This document shows, in pieces, positions 1 through 15,767 of a stretch of 64,000 nt of DNA (position 1 is the first letter of the stretch; each line of letters starts with the position of its first letter). Both the position numbers and the translations under genes were made by a program. This DNA is from Anisakis pegreffii (Eukaryota > Nematoda > Chromadorea > Rhabditida > Anisakidae), in the NCBI GenBank assembly GCA_035041965.1, contig JAPYMA010000164.1, positions 1 through 64,000 on the forward strand, given 5' to 3'. The notes beneath the pieces were generated by a model. It was not told where the DNA came from and did no database searches. It saw only the letters and a program-made list of their open reading frames with translations.

Positions 1-693
1 GAAAGAATTTCCGTCCAGCTGGAAATAGCATGAAACATCACGAAGCTTCAAAATTTTGCTTTAATTATCACTGTAACATGTCGCGCGATCAGTAAGGAAA
101 CTGAACAGAAACAATGATTAATGGATAAAATATTCTGCATGATCAGAATTTGAGAATGATTGAACACACACATTTGGGCAACTTGAGGAATTTTTGATAG
201 GACGATCATCAGGAACGAGAATCAATCACTCGAACGAATTAGACCGACCACTATATCGTTTGATTGACATCTTTGCTGTTTTCAATAGCCGTTGAGAGAT
301 CAGGAAAACTTGGTGATTCGACAGCAGTTTTGAAGTGTTCAATATCCTCTTCATAGAAAGTCATTTCAAATGACGTTCACGTCAGATTGTCTACAATTTC
401 GATAGTAAATTATTTACTGATAAACATGACGGAAAGAACCAGAAATATTTTATAACCGATTGCTATGATACACAAAGATACCACAATGATAAATGACGAC
501 GAGAGACACGAAAACAAGTGGCAAAAGCTATAGTAACATTGAAAAAATACAAAGTAATTCGAGCGCATGAGAAAATCATGAAGGCATGCTGACCAATTAG
601 GTTGCAGTCAAATTCGCTTCCAAAATGGTCGTACGCTAGCATTATTTTTCATCTCTAGAGCAAAACTTTCTCGCTGGTGAAACACATTTTCAG
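1..693. other. no supported gene
   Basis: AT-rich DNA without a convincing exon. Short open stretches exist on both strands around 250-365 but lack matched splice sites. It could be intron of a gene that begins left of the window and ends at 814. Confidence 0.4.
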
Positions 694-814
694 ACCTTTG
701 CCTGTCGCTCCTCAAAATAGCACGCTATCTCGATCCTCGAATCCAACTTCGACTACTATTCAACTATGCACGGAAACAATGTCTGTTGGACAAAAAATGG
801 ATCCAACCGCGTAG
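694..814 (+). CDS. possible last exon of a gene starting left of the window
   Basis: A good acceptor (ACATTTTCAG) ends at 693. The frame that follows is open for 39 codons and ends in TAG at 812-814; the peptide starts PLPVAPQNSTLSRS and ends VGQKMDPTA. It is serine/threonine rich, like a cytosolic tail. No upstream exon could be joined, and an overlapping 71-residue minus-strand frame (760-975) is also open, so this is tentative. I do not recognise a family. Confidence 0.2.
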
Positions 815-1138
815 TTGACGGCGATTGAGGCGACTTTGCTGCCACTTTCATTGAAAAAAAAGTGCGAAAATAAGGCAATCAACGTCAGCAAAACCACCTC
901 AAAACAACTACTCGAAGAAAACAACGCATTCAACGTCGATTGCAATTCTGGCGTCGAAATTCGTCGAAGATGCAACGGAATTCAAAATTTTAAAATTTTA
1001 CCCATCACACGATCATAATTTTTGCAATCATTATTCACATGAACTGGTGACACAAAGCAATCAGCAGTCATCATACGAATAAAAATCACTGCATTGTTGA
1101 AATCCCAAATGTATGAAGCATAAGCCGAAAATGTGCAG

Positions 1139-1144
1139 TTTATT
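1139..1144 (-). other. polyadenylation signal of the Ly6-like gene
   Basis: AATAAA on the minus strand, about 100 bases past the stop codon at 1243. The motif and spacing are seen; its use is inferred. Confidence 0.4.
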
Positions 1145-1242
1145 CAATATTTTCATGTGATGTATCTTTTCATAACTCGTTAACAATTCGGCAATAACAC
1201 ATACATGGAAGCACCATTTGACTGAACTGGAAGGCCAGAATG

Positions 1243-2271
1243 TTATTTCAGTATCAGAAACATGACAGACGATAGAACTGCCATAAGAATGGATGAATGC
1301 TGCAGACGATCGATTGCACCGTTGTCTTTACCATTGTTGCACGGAGGAAACGTGATTTTATTACATCCATCCTCACTACATGAACACCACGTAGCTCGCG
1401 CATTGCCAAGGCTTAAACAGTCTTTGCTTCGTTCATCGCCAAGCGTCCCGTTACCAACGCGTATGTCACATTCGTATATTGTTTCCTCATCTGCAATTTC
1501 GATCACAAACGATAAAATGATGGAAATGACACTGAATTTCCATTATGTGCTAATCAATCATTTCATATGGAACTTATTTTGGAAACATAATTGTGCGCAG
1601 ATAACTTACTGCACAAAATGTATAGGCACCTGGTACCTGTGCAGGTAATTGACTGTGGCACATAATAGTACCTGTACAGCACCAGGTTTTGCTTCAAACG
1701 AAATCAAATATCCTCTATTGCTGCAAAAATCAAATCGATATGGAAGAATATGAAGTGGATCAATTCATACATACACCATGAACAATTGAATTGAAGGCAC
1801 ATTGTAACGTTTTCATCACATTGCATTAACTTTAGATCCGTTGAGCCCATTCCATTGTAGCATTTCACGGCATCTGAAAAGACTGATCGATTCATCATTT
1901 CGAGTCATAAAGCATGCAAATTTCAAGCAGCTAGGTTATGCTCAACTGTGCTCATCTTCACCAAATTAGAATTGGGACATGATAAGTGATCAGTCTGTTA
2001 AAAAATTGGAATAATTGATCGTTTCCATCGATCAATTCGTTGAATTTTTTTTAATGGTCGTTGCAGTGTTCTGTGATACTAACAAAAGATAATTTTTTCC
2101 TCGAAAGTATCATACTAAAAGTGTTAAGCGATAGATTACTCTCAAATATTGCTTCTTGCCAAGGGAGACTGGATGAAATATGAACAGTTAAAATCAAAAC
2201 GATTAACCTGTATAACCGGAATACATAAGCGCCAATGCAAAGATGATCAACAGATTATTCACCTTGCTCAT
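1243..2271 (-). CDS. secreted Ly6-like three-finger protein, probably GPI-anchored
   Basis: Three exons in consistent phase: 2208-2271, 1775-1873, 1490-1243, giving 136 residues. Exon 1 is a signal peptide (MSKVNNLLIIFALALMYSG). The mature part has ten cysteines, starting KCYNG and ending with WCSCSEDGCN, the Cys-x4-CysAsn ending typical of Ly6/uPAR three-finger domains. The last 16 residues are hydrophobic (ILMAVLSSVMFLIL) after a polar spacer, as expected for GPI attachment at the cell surface. Splice sites are CAG/GTTAATC, GGT/GTATGT, TTTTCAG and ATTGCAG. Nematodes carry many such small surface proteins; ligand and role cannot be read from the sequence. An odd point is that the usual Cys-Cys pair is Cys-Ser-Cys. 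The family call is by cysteine pattern only. Confidence 0.7.
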
Positions 2272-3953
2272 TTCTCGAAGGATTCGCAACACTATTCAAT
2301 AATTTGAAGTTGCTCAGTACCTAATGTGGACGACTCGTTTTATAGGTAGGTACAACCCAACTGAGTCATTTACAAAAAATCTAGGACTATAATGTTTATC
2401 AATGAGAGCAATTAAATTACTCAGCGATTGCCAATCAACAGCTAATAGCGAAGCATTTGACAAATAATCAGATTTGTACTTTTATTTACTTACACTTTTA
2501 TGTTTATGCCACTTTTATGGTACTGTTTGTATGTCTGTGAAAATTGCATGGAACGAATAGCTGAATGATCTTTAAATAGATAACTCAATAAACATTGACT
2601 GATACTGCTGATTCATGCTTGAAAATTTGTAACTGAATTGTCATCTAAGTAATGTTGTATTAAATGTGACGATGACATGAATTTGACTCATATAAGTTAT
2701 TTCAAACCGTGAAATACACCTCAGCTGATTGGTGCATCCGAATTAATCCATAAGTTACGGAAATGCTCTCAAAGGTTGACGTGAAGATTACGGAAAAGCT
2801 TTCAAAAGCTGCTGTAGGAACTAGAAGCAAAGTTCTGAGTCATTCCCTCTGCTCACGAACCTGAAAGGAGAAGGAAAGTCAGCTGTGAAGTTGTTTTCAC
2901 ACGATGCAATAGAAGATCATGCCGTTTGCATCAAATATACAGCAATTACAAATTCATTCAAATGGAATAATGATCCGACAAAGGTTAAGTGTTCAACTTT
3001 CTTCACGTCAATCACGCTAACTGCACTCATGGCAAAGCAGAAAGAGCAGACACATGATTCGATAAACTGCGAAACGAGAGCATGGACGGAACTTTTCCAC
3101 AGATGATAAATTTCACACGGTATGCTCAATTAACTCAAGAAACCTGCTTTTATCCATTTGCTGACAATGAGGATGTCTCAGTCCATTGAAAATTGTACGA
3201 GTACAGCCAAGTGAATTTTCTTTACGGCGGAATTTCCAAGACAAGAAGTATCGTAGTCTATTTAAATGGAATCAAAAACTAACAAATCACTTTTGCGGGT
3301 AACATCATATTCACAGTTGCGAATTTCTCCCCAAAAGTAGGCAATCTAAAATTTCAGAAAAAGAACACAAACAAAATGTAATTGCAATTGATCTTCCTCA
3401 AAGAACATTTGGTATTTGGTATCGGCAACTGAAAATGAATAACCTGTTTTGAGAAGATCATATGTTTAGCGGTAATGACGAATGAATGCTCACTGGTGAG
3501 CGTGAATGAGCATTCTATCGATTTGTTTATTCTTCACTCGATCGGCGGAATTTCCTTGACATGTCAACTGTTCGCACAGTTCAAGTGATTTGTTGAGCAG
3601 TTGAATTTTCCTTTATACAGTTCTCCCGTCAACGCTTTATAAATGAAAATGAAACTTTTTTTTTCAGTTTATTTATTCCACTACTATTTTCAGCCATATC
3701 TGAGCTGGTGAAACTGACGTTTATTGACGAATATTTCTTAACTAATCTCATCAGATTTCTTTTATGTTCACTTTCGGTGTTGAATGCAATTTACTCAGCG
3801 ATTTCGTTTGATGTGAGATGAAAGTCAAATTTCGGTAGAGATCAACGACGATCACTTGCAAGAAGACAACTTCCTGATGCAATTGCTTTATGAATTCAGA
3901 TTCATTCGAAGAATTGGTCAGGAGTGACATCAGCAGCAAGCAGATAGCTCATC
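2272..3953. other. intergenic region, nothing firm
   Basis: About 1.7 kb between the divergent Ly6-like and ALDH genes. It should hold both promoters. Open frames near 2885-3129 on both strands have no start/splice support and no recognisable sequence. No TATA box or other element stands out. Confidence 0.4.
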
Positions 3954-9098
<5,145 letters not shown>

Positions 9099-9899
9099 AC
9101 TCCGAAAAGACGAACATCTTGAATGATATTATCACCATCAGGACCTCTGATATTTTTTTATTCATCTTTTGATATGACCATCCTTGTTAATATAAGTTTT
9201 AATTGTTTTATGCGTGACAATGAATTCATGAAGCATATAGAGGCAGTGGAATGAGGATTTTCTTTGGATACGAAATTTTTTGAAGGCACTTTTTAAATCT
9301 TTGATTCTGTTTCAAGTGAACCTCTTGATTGCTCTAAGCTAAGTTACCGTTTTGCCATTATTATTCATGAATGATTGATTCCTTATTTTCAAATGGTATG
9401 TTGCATAAATTTGTTCGCAAATGTGCCAAAAATCATATTTTCAGGTTGTATCATTTTCGTTTCAATGTGTTTTCTTTCGTTATTTTTACTCAATAAATGT
9501 TCTGTTTGGGTCTCATCACAACCATTTTTCAACAGAAGATAAGAGGTAGTTTGTTGGAGATTTCGGAAACTCATGTCAATATGAAATGCGATAAACAATA
9601 TCTTGTTGTCAGAAAAAAGAAAACAAATAAACAACAATGAATTTGGCTAGAAAGTTGCCGAAAAGTCGGACAATTTCATATTTAAGGACCAAAATCGAGA
9701 CATTTCATTCCATTGATTTATCGATGAGAATGAGTCGTAAAATGGCTTCAAAACAGTGGAATTCTTGACGTTTTTATTTGCCTACTTTCTGAATTAGAGT
9801 AATCAAACGAAATTCACAATAGAACCATACCATACAACGTTTTCACCAGCAAAGCAACTGCAAACAAACGAAGATGTCTTCGAATGTATGACATAATGT
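9099..9899. other. ALDH 3' region, nothing else seen
   Basis: Non-coding. An AATAAA lies at 9492-9497, about 390 bases past the ALDH stop, and could be its polyadenylation signal. Open frames here (for example 9389-9637 minus) have no support. Confidence 0.4.
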
Positions 9900-10310
9900 A
9901 AGAAGCACTTCATGAGGCTTATCAAAGAGGCTTATAAAACAATTAAGACATAAGATTCATGAGGAAAGCGAAGTTCAGTTGTAGCACGTCTTTTTGATGG
10001 CCACAATGTGCTGATCAAAACGACACTCCGACATGCGTTAATAGCTCAAAGTATTGACAAATTCTTAAATCAATTCACGGAATGAAAGACAATTGAAGAC
10101 TGGAAACATGAGTGCATATGAGAACGTGTTGACGATAATTTCACAGCATTTCGACCCAAGAACAATGCAGTGAGAAACATTATCCATGTATTTAAAGACT
10201 TGAAGAGGCAGTGAAGTGGATACATTAGAGCTTGATGATCAATTAGCAGCTGCGTTCACTCAAGGAATGTAAAATTTCGAGTTTGACCTCTTACAAAACA
10301 AATAAATCTG
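9900..10310 (+). pseudogene. possible decayed Ty3/gypsy-type gag fragment
   Basis: In one plus-strand frame, interrupted by several stops, there is YENVLTIISQHFDP (around 10115-10155) and about 80 bases later TLELDDQLAAAFTQGM followed by FEFDLLQNK. The order recalls retroelement gag proteins, which have a 'HFxPxP' stretch followed by 'L(D/E)xxLRDxxVxG(I/M)'. No long terminal repeat or reverse transcriptase was found nearby. The match is by eye, short and degenerate. It could be chance. Confidence 0.25.
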
Positions 10311-10555
10311 TTTATCACTGCTTGACCGCAACACAATAAAACTTCTGAATGATTAGATGATAACAATATGCACATTTTGAGCAACCTTGTAGAGCGAGAG
10401 TGTTGAAGATACTAGCTGATAGTAGCAATGGTCGGTAAGGTTGGTCGTGGGGTGATTGAAGCGTCGGGGGGTGATTGCGATTCGGCGGATGCTGACGGTG
10501 ATGACGACAAAGGCAGAGCACACTTTGGCAAGTGTATGGCCACTTCGTAGGGAGG

Positions 10556-10838
10556 TGGTGGTTCTCTTGGTATACCACAAATCCAGAAATCCGCAGAAAA
10601 ATTCTCAGCGCCCGTCAACGACGTACTCCGTAAACCTGCAATGGAATTGCGTTACGCTTTCAGTGCTATACATGAAACGATATTTCAAGCACCTGAGAAG
10701 TACCCAACGGAATTTGTTTATGAAAAATGCCAAGGTAGCATGAGGCAATTATCGTTGAAGACATCTGATAAATCGAAGGTGAATAAGACGCAAATCGAAA
10801 AAGAATTCTTATCGTTGATCAGCATTTTGACGGTGTGA
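10556..10838 (+). CDS. unassigned exon-like open frame
   Basis: Open for 93 codons after a possible acceptor (TTCGTAG, ending 10555): starts GGGGSLGIPQIQKSAEKFSA, continues through MELRYAFSAIHETIFQAPEK and ends LISILTV with TGA at 10836-10838. A GC-richer open stretch upstream (10430-10555) begins MVGKVGRGVIEASGG and is rich in Asp/Gly; the TAG that closes it overlaps the proposed acceptor, so the two could be consecutive exons. The composition differs from the AT-rich flanks and looks protein-like, but I recognise no family. The minus strand is also open here. Confidence 0.3.
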
Positions 10839-11023
10839 TAACCTTGAACTTTCAAACTCATTTGTTCAGTCATCTATTGATCTACATTTTCGAGTCATTC
10901 AAAAAAAGTTTTATAATCGCAATTGAATCAGCACTGACTTCACAACAGTTATTTCTAGTTTTCAAAACGATCGAGATTTTCTCATAATTGACACTGTCCT
11001 TCTTATGATCATGAATTTGTGTT

Positions 11024-11790
11024 CTAAAGCAATGAGCGATGTTCATTTATGCATTCAACTTTCTTCTGTGCAAAAAATACACCTGAACCAATCGAAATTA
11101 GTGGTGTTTGTGCGCTGATCGCGATAATGGAGTTATACCTGAACGGTGAGTCCCTTGCAATCGTTCCATTCTCATGTTGTATATTCGACAACCAAACGTC
11201 ACCAAGAAAATGGTCACAAAAACACCGATCGTAATGCCGGCCGCAATTCCACTCGTCAACGACGACTTTGCTGTAATCGCAATCAAGTAGATATCTCAAC
11301 TCATGATAGCCTCTGATGGAGTGTCGATTGCTGCTTATGAATTTTTATTAAAGAAATGTTCAAAATTGATTGCTCACTAATCCACAACAACATATCTTGA
11401 TCACAGTGATTCCATCAAACCCATGCTCAATGAATTGCTTTTTTATGATCGCTTCACGAAGAGAACGAGATTCGAGCACATCATACAGGTTACCGGTAAC
11501 CGGAAAGCTGAACCAATCGCACAGTGAAGTGGAAGCTAAATTCACTCACGTTCTGTAGTTTGTTCGATTACGTAATACTTATCCCATGCAATTGGTTTAT
11601 ATGCCGGATAGGGCCACAATGATTGAATTGAAGTTTGGATATTCCTTTTGCATAATCGACATCGCGTCGCATCTACCTCCGCAGTCAGCTGATACTCCTG
11701 ATTTCCATAATCTACGTTTGCTCCTGCAGTTAGTTGATATGCACTGGGCGGTAAAATAATTAGAGCAATCACTGTTTTTGTATCTATCAA
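11024..11790 (-). CDS. putative single-pass membrane protein with signal peptide
   Basis: Proposed exons: 11579-11790, 11378-11507, about 11273-11139, 11082-11024. The N-terminus (MIDTKTVIALIILPPSAYQL) can be a signal peptide; a CRLCKRN motif follows, then FPVTGNLYDVLESR and a Cys-rich KICCCGL. The third exon encodes a clear membrane span (GIAAGITIGVFVTIFLVTF) followed by basic RIYNMRMER, and the last exon ends EHRSLL. The intron between exons 3 and 4 (CAG/GTATAA ... TTCAG, 56 bases) is convincing. The join between exons 2 and 3 does not keep phase with the strong GTGAGC donor; a weaker donor inside the Cys triplet would. The layout is a type I receptor or adaptor with a short cytosolic tail. 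Family unknown. Confidence 0.45.
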
Positions 11791-12038
11791 CGGTAGTTTA
11801 ATAAACTAGCTAAATCTGTCGTAGAATTTATCATTGGAAGAAACTGTTGACCCTATATCAATCTGAATATTTAAGCACAATGTTTAATGTCGCCTTCAGT
11901 ATTGCTTCTCATGAAAAACACTTTGGTTAAATGCAAAATGTGCAGTGTTAATTTAATAGTGTGTAATAAATTGGGGAATTTGCCACTCAAGGAATTTTTT
12001 AGTATTTTGAAGAAAGCGTTGCCATTCAGTTTTTTTTA

Positions 12039-12960
12039 GCGTTCGGTGTCTCTCTTACAAATGGAAGAAAGCGCTTGAAGATTTGAAGTTGCAATTTGTG
12101 AATTTATTTCCATTATCGAATCACTTCATCCAGATTCTCTCTACGCCATGAATTGTTCGAGTTTTGTGATGCTTAAAAGAGTTTTGATAAGTTGCTGGAA
12201 ATTCAGCAAAATATAGTGAAAAATGTGCAAGCACTTAACGAATACATCTTGCAGATGCAATACACATGCATAAGTGCTCTCAATCACTTCAGTGGTTTGT
12301 TGGTCAGTCATGTTGGTGCTTTGCTGAATCGTAAATAAAAATTCAAAATCGAATAACTTCAAGTCGCTGATCTTAATTCTTCAGAATCGAATAAAGTTGT
12401 CTCAAATTTTGAGTGCGTGAATTTGGTTGATTCAGTGCATTTCCTTTGAGTTTTTCGCAAAACTGCTGAATGTTTACTCTTATATTAGAGAAAACTCCTC
12501 TCAGCACTTAGTTTTTATACGCTTCCTCGAACTTTCACTGGAAAGCAGTGAGTATACAATACGAAAATCTACTACTGAAAATGTGCTTATTTTAGTGAGT
12601 GATATTTGTTTTAATTGTTCAATACTTTCGAAGACTTCCACCAAATTCTAGCAGAAAAACCAGTTTTGGTGCGTTTGTTGCCGTGATGACTAAAGCTGAA
12701 AGATCAGATATGCTTGAGCAACAAATAAAATTGAATTTTTCAATGCCAGAGAAATTTCATTCAGCAGAGACCAATGGCGTGTTTGTGTGTCACTTCGAAC
12801 AACTCATCAAAACTGTCATTCAATCGTGTCAACAGCTTCCAAATTCAATAAACCACTCTTTATTCCTTATTGAACAATTAAACTCGCTAACACAGCTCCA
12901 CTCTTCTCTTGTCGCATACGTAATTCTATCGTTTTCAACCTTATTATGCGGCAAACGTTC
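12039..12960 (+). CDS. unassigned exon-like stretches, plus strand
   Basis: Several open pieces are bounded by plausible splice sites but could not be joined into one model. After an acceptor (TTTTTTTTAG, about 12039): RCLSYKWKKALEDLKLQF. At about 12178-12324: SFDKLLEIQQNIVKNVQALN and further, helical and coiled-coil-like. At about 12441-12550, after GATTCAG: CISFEFFAKLLNVYSYIREN. At about 12655-12926: RKTSFGAFVAVMTKAERSDM then HFEQLIKTVIQSCQQLPNSI. Leucine-rich helices suggest an alpha-helical protein; no family recognised. The pieces may belong to more than one gene. Confidence 0.3.
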
Positions 12961-14747
12961 CACTTTCCGAGGTTCTCTTTTCTCAGAATGCTGATCTCAT
13001 CAAGGTGATGATTAATTTCCCACCTTTTCAACTTCTACGACCACGAAGATTGCAAAACAAACAACTATTTAACGATCATTTTTCATTTTCATTTCAGAGT
13101 AATACTAATAGGTAATAGCTAACTATTACCTGCTAACTTGTGAGTCGAATAGATTTCTTGAGAGAGTCAATATTAAGGCAACAACGAAACAGTTACTTTT
13201 GTTCATTTCTGAATATGTTACGAAAACTGTGCAAGTGGATACAATGTATTTTCATAAGTGCACGCGAATGCGTCGATTTTTTTTATAAACACAAAAATCT
13301 GATCAAAAATTACTGTCGTAAGCGGTGCAATGAGAAGAAAAAAATAATATTAATGTGGATTCACTCACAAAGACAATCGAAAGCATTTGGAGAAAAAAGC
13401 GAATCATTTCTTTTCTTATCGACTGCGCAGTTTCAATTTCATTCCAGATCAAAATTTGACACAAAAACGCGTTTCGGCCACTTGTGATGGCTCTGGTTTG
13501 CTCGTTTCTTTATCTAACTTTCGAGTGAATCAAAAAAAAATGACGTAGATTTTTTTTTGCCATTGATCTGAAGAACCACTAGAGATTTTCTTCATATTCA
13601 TGTTCAAATTGGGATATTTTGAAGTATTCTATTCGAGATCAGTCACTCAACAGTGTCGATGTTGATATCATATTTGATATAGACAACGCTTGACAAGATA
13701 TGAATAAAATATCACTCTGTATTGGTATCTCATTCTTCTCAGTTCAAGAGCAATTCAAAGCTTTAGTGAACGAAACTTCAGCACCGAAAATTGAATGACT
13801 AACAGAGATTGCGATTAGCTTTTTGTGGAGGACAAAAGTGAAGAGAACTGAATGCTGAACGATTTGAGATTGGGGCATAGCTCTAGCATTTCATGAAAGA
13901 GTTGGAAAATGTGCATGTGACAGCATTCGCAAAAACAAAACCTCAAAGATTCAAAAGAGAGTCTCTTCCGATGGAATGCTAGACAAATGGCCGAGAAACT
14001 TGTTCCTAACAGCAGAAAACATACAATGAAGTTTCAGTGAAATGCGAACAAAAAACCGGAAAATTCAATTAAACTTTTATGGTGCAATATTTTCGAACAA
14101 AAAGGAATGGAATCGCTCGAAGAAAATCAGCAGCATTGTCGTAATGGTATCAAAGAAGTTAAATTTTAAGAAAATTGATTCTAAAAAAAACCCTCAAGAT
14201 GTCAATTTTGATTTGCTGTTTTCTAAGAATAGTTTAAAAACTCTCACTGAAGTTATTGTGGCCCCTACTTCTTTCACAGAATATCAGTGATCAGCAAAAT
14301 CAATCGAATTTTCCGCATGCATTTTCCTCATCACGAACGATCATTTCATGGAAAAGTTCTAAAGCACGACGATTCGTTTAATTTTTGATCACGCAACTTT
14401 GCAAATTGTTTTCGGGAAAATTTCGTGATCGATCCTCGAACAAAGTATTGATACTGATACATAGAATATCCAAAACAAAGTACTGATAAATACAGAACAA
14501 ACAACTGATACATAGAACATCCAAACGAAAAGAAACCATCAGCCAAAATACCAAATTTCATTCAGTTGTTCGTCAAATGAAATGATCGTGCAGTGAACCA
14601 TTCGAATTCATTCGAAAACAGTTCAACAAGACGGATGATTTGCGATGTCATCAGTTGCGTCACACGTTAGAAAACGAAGATAGCGCTGATATTCGACAGA
14701 GAAGCATTCAAAAGTTGGTAATGAGTTGTTATAATCGTAATCACCGT
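12961..14747. other. no supported gene
   Basis: AT-rich. Open frames at 13140-13487 and 14042-14290 (plus) have low-complexity Lys/Asn-rich translations with no splice or start support. A degenerate tandem repeat of about 28 bases (core CTGATACATAGAA) lies at roughly 14436-14540. Confidence 0.4.
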
Positions 14748-15183
14748 CTACTGAAGTAAATGACGGACATATAAAACTGCACGAGGGTTAGGCTCGGTAG
14801 TTTCAATGACCGTTACGTGCTAGTAATGACCAATTTAAATTTGGCTTCAACCATTTGCATTGCGACGATGAGGGTTAGGCTTACTGTCAGATTCGTAAAG
14901 AACAAATTTTAACTTGTGTGGATTAGCCGGTTCATAGGGATTGTTATCTCGATAAGCCGCCAATGGATTCGCTGTTGATGGAATAAATAAAGCATAAACT
15001 CACTCGCTGTTGTCTCGGTTATGAATAGAATTAACAGCAAATATGGGAGTTGAGTAGCGCAAAAGTACAAAAGCATCGCCGTAGCATTAGCTCGAATAAA
15101 TTGCTGACGATTGGATAGGCGAATAACGATGAATATCACAATATGGCAATAAATAATAAATGATTGATTCGATATGAAGCCTA
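14748..15183 (-). CDS. multi-pass membrane protein, 3' part
   Basis: Reading on the minus strand from about 15183 (after CATCAATAG): two hydrophobic spans, ILIGFISNQSFIIYCHIVIF and TAMLLYFCATQLPYLLLILF, joined by the basic loop RLSNRQQFIRA. After FITETT a GTGAGT donor and an ACAG acceptor only 32 bases apart restore the frame into a Pro/Asn/Tyr-rich tail (NPLAAYRDNNPYEPANPHK). A last exon is likely at 14819-14748 (CTAG acceptor; HVTVIETTEPNPRAVLYVRH, then TAG at 14750-14748). The region 15405-15767 on the same strand is open and hydrophobic and may hold an upstream exon. The hairpin of two spans plus a tail suits a four-span or seven-span protein. Family unknown; the first part is missing. 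Confidence 0.4.
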
Positions 15184-15767
15184 TCAAAATCTATTGATGG
15201 AGCTGAAATGACTCAGGGTTATACGAACGATTGTTCTGGTGTTCACATTAAAACGTCTGTGATCATTAAAACGCTCACTGCATGAATCTATCAACAACTT
15301 CCTCGTGTTCCAATTCACATTAATTAGTGCCGTGACTGCTTAATGCACCACGTCGTATCTTATTATATTCTTCAATATGCATATCTCAATGAAATTTTAC
15401 GAAATTAGTTCTCATGAAAGCACTGCTTCTGTCGTTGCCATGGAGCTTGCTCATCATTTAGCCCGAACGAAGAGAAGAAAACAATAAAGGAGGAGTCGAT
15501 TACACGCATGAGACGTATGGTTGTTGACAAGGATACATGCAGTTTGATGCAGTAGAGCAAAACAAGGCGCGCCACGAATGAAACCATAGGTAAACTGATG
15601 AACGAACGAGAACTTTCCACGATAATCTGAGAGAAATCGAATCGAAAAAAAAGAAAAGTAACGTCAACGAAAAGGACACATGTGACGCTGTGTAATGACG
15701 AGAATTCCGGTGGTATGTTGACGATGATGACTGCGTACTGAGCAATGATTCTATCGCACGTCAACAA

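Noticed and set aside
253..366. Minus-strand frame starting MTFYEEDIEHFKTAVESPSF
   Set aside because: Only 37 codons with a stop just upstream, no acceptor before it and no partner exon; probably chance.
14783..14881. Two copies of GAGGGTTAGGCT containing the nematode telomere unit TTAGGC
   Set aside because: Single units 87 bases apart; both fall in the putative coding frame as Pro-Asn-Pro codons, so no telomeric array.
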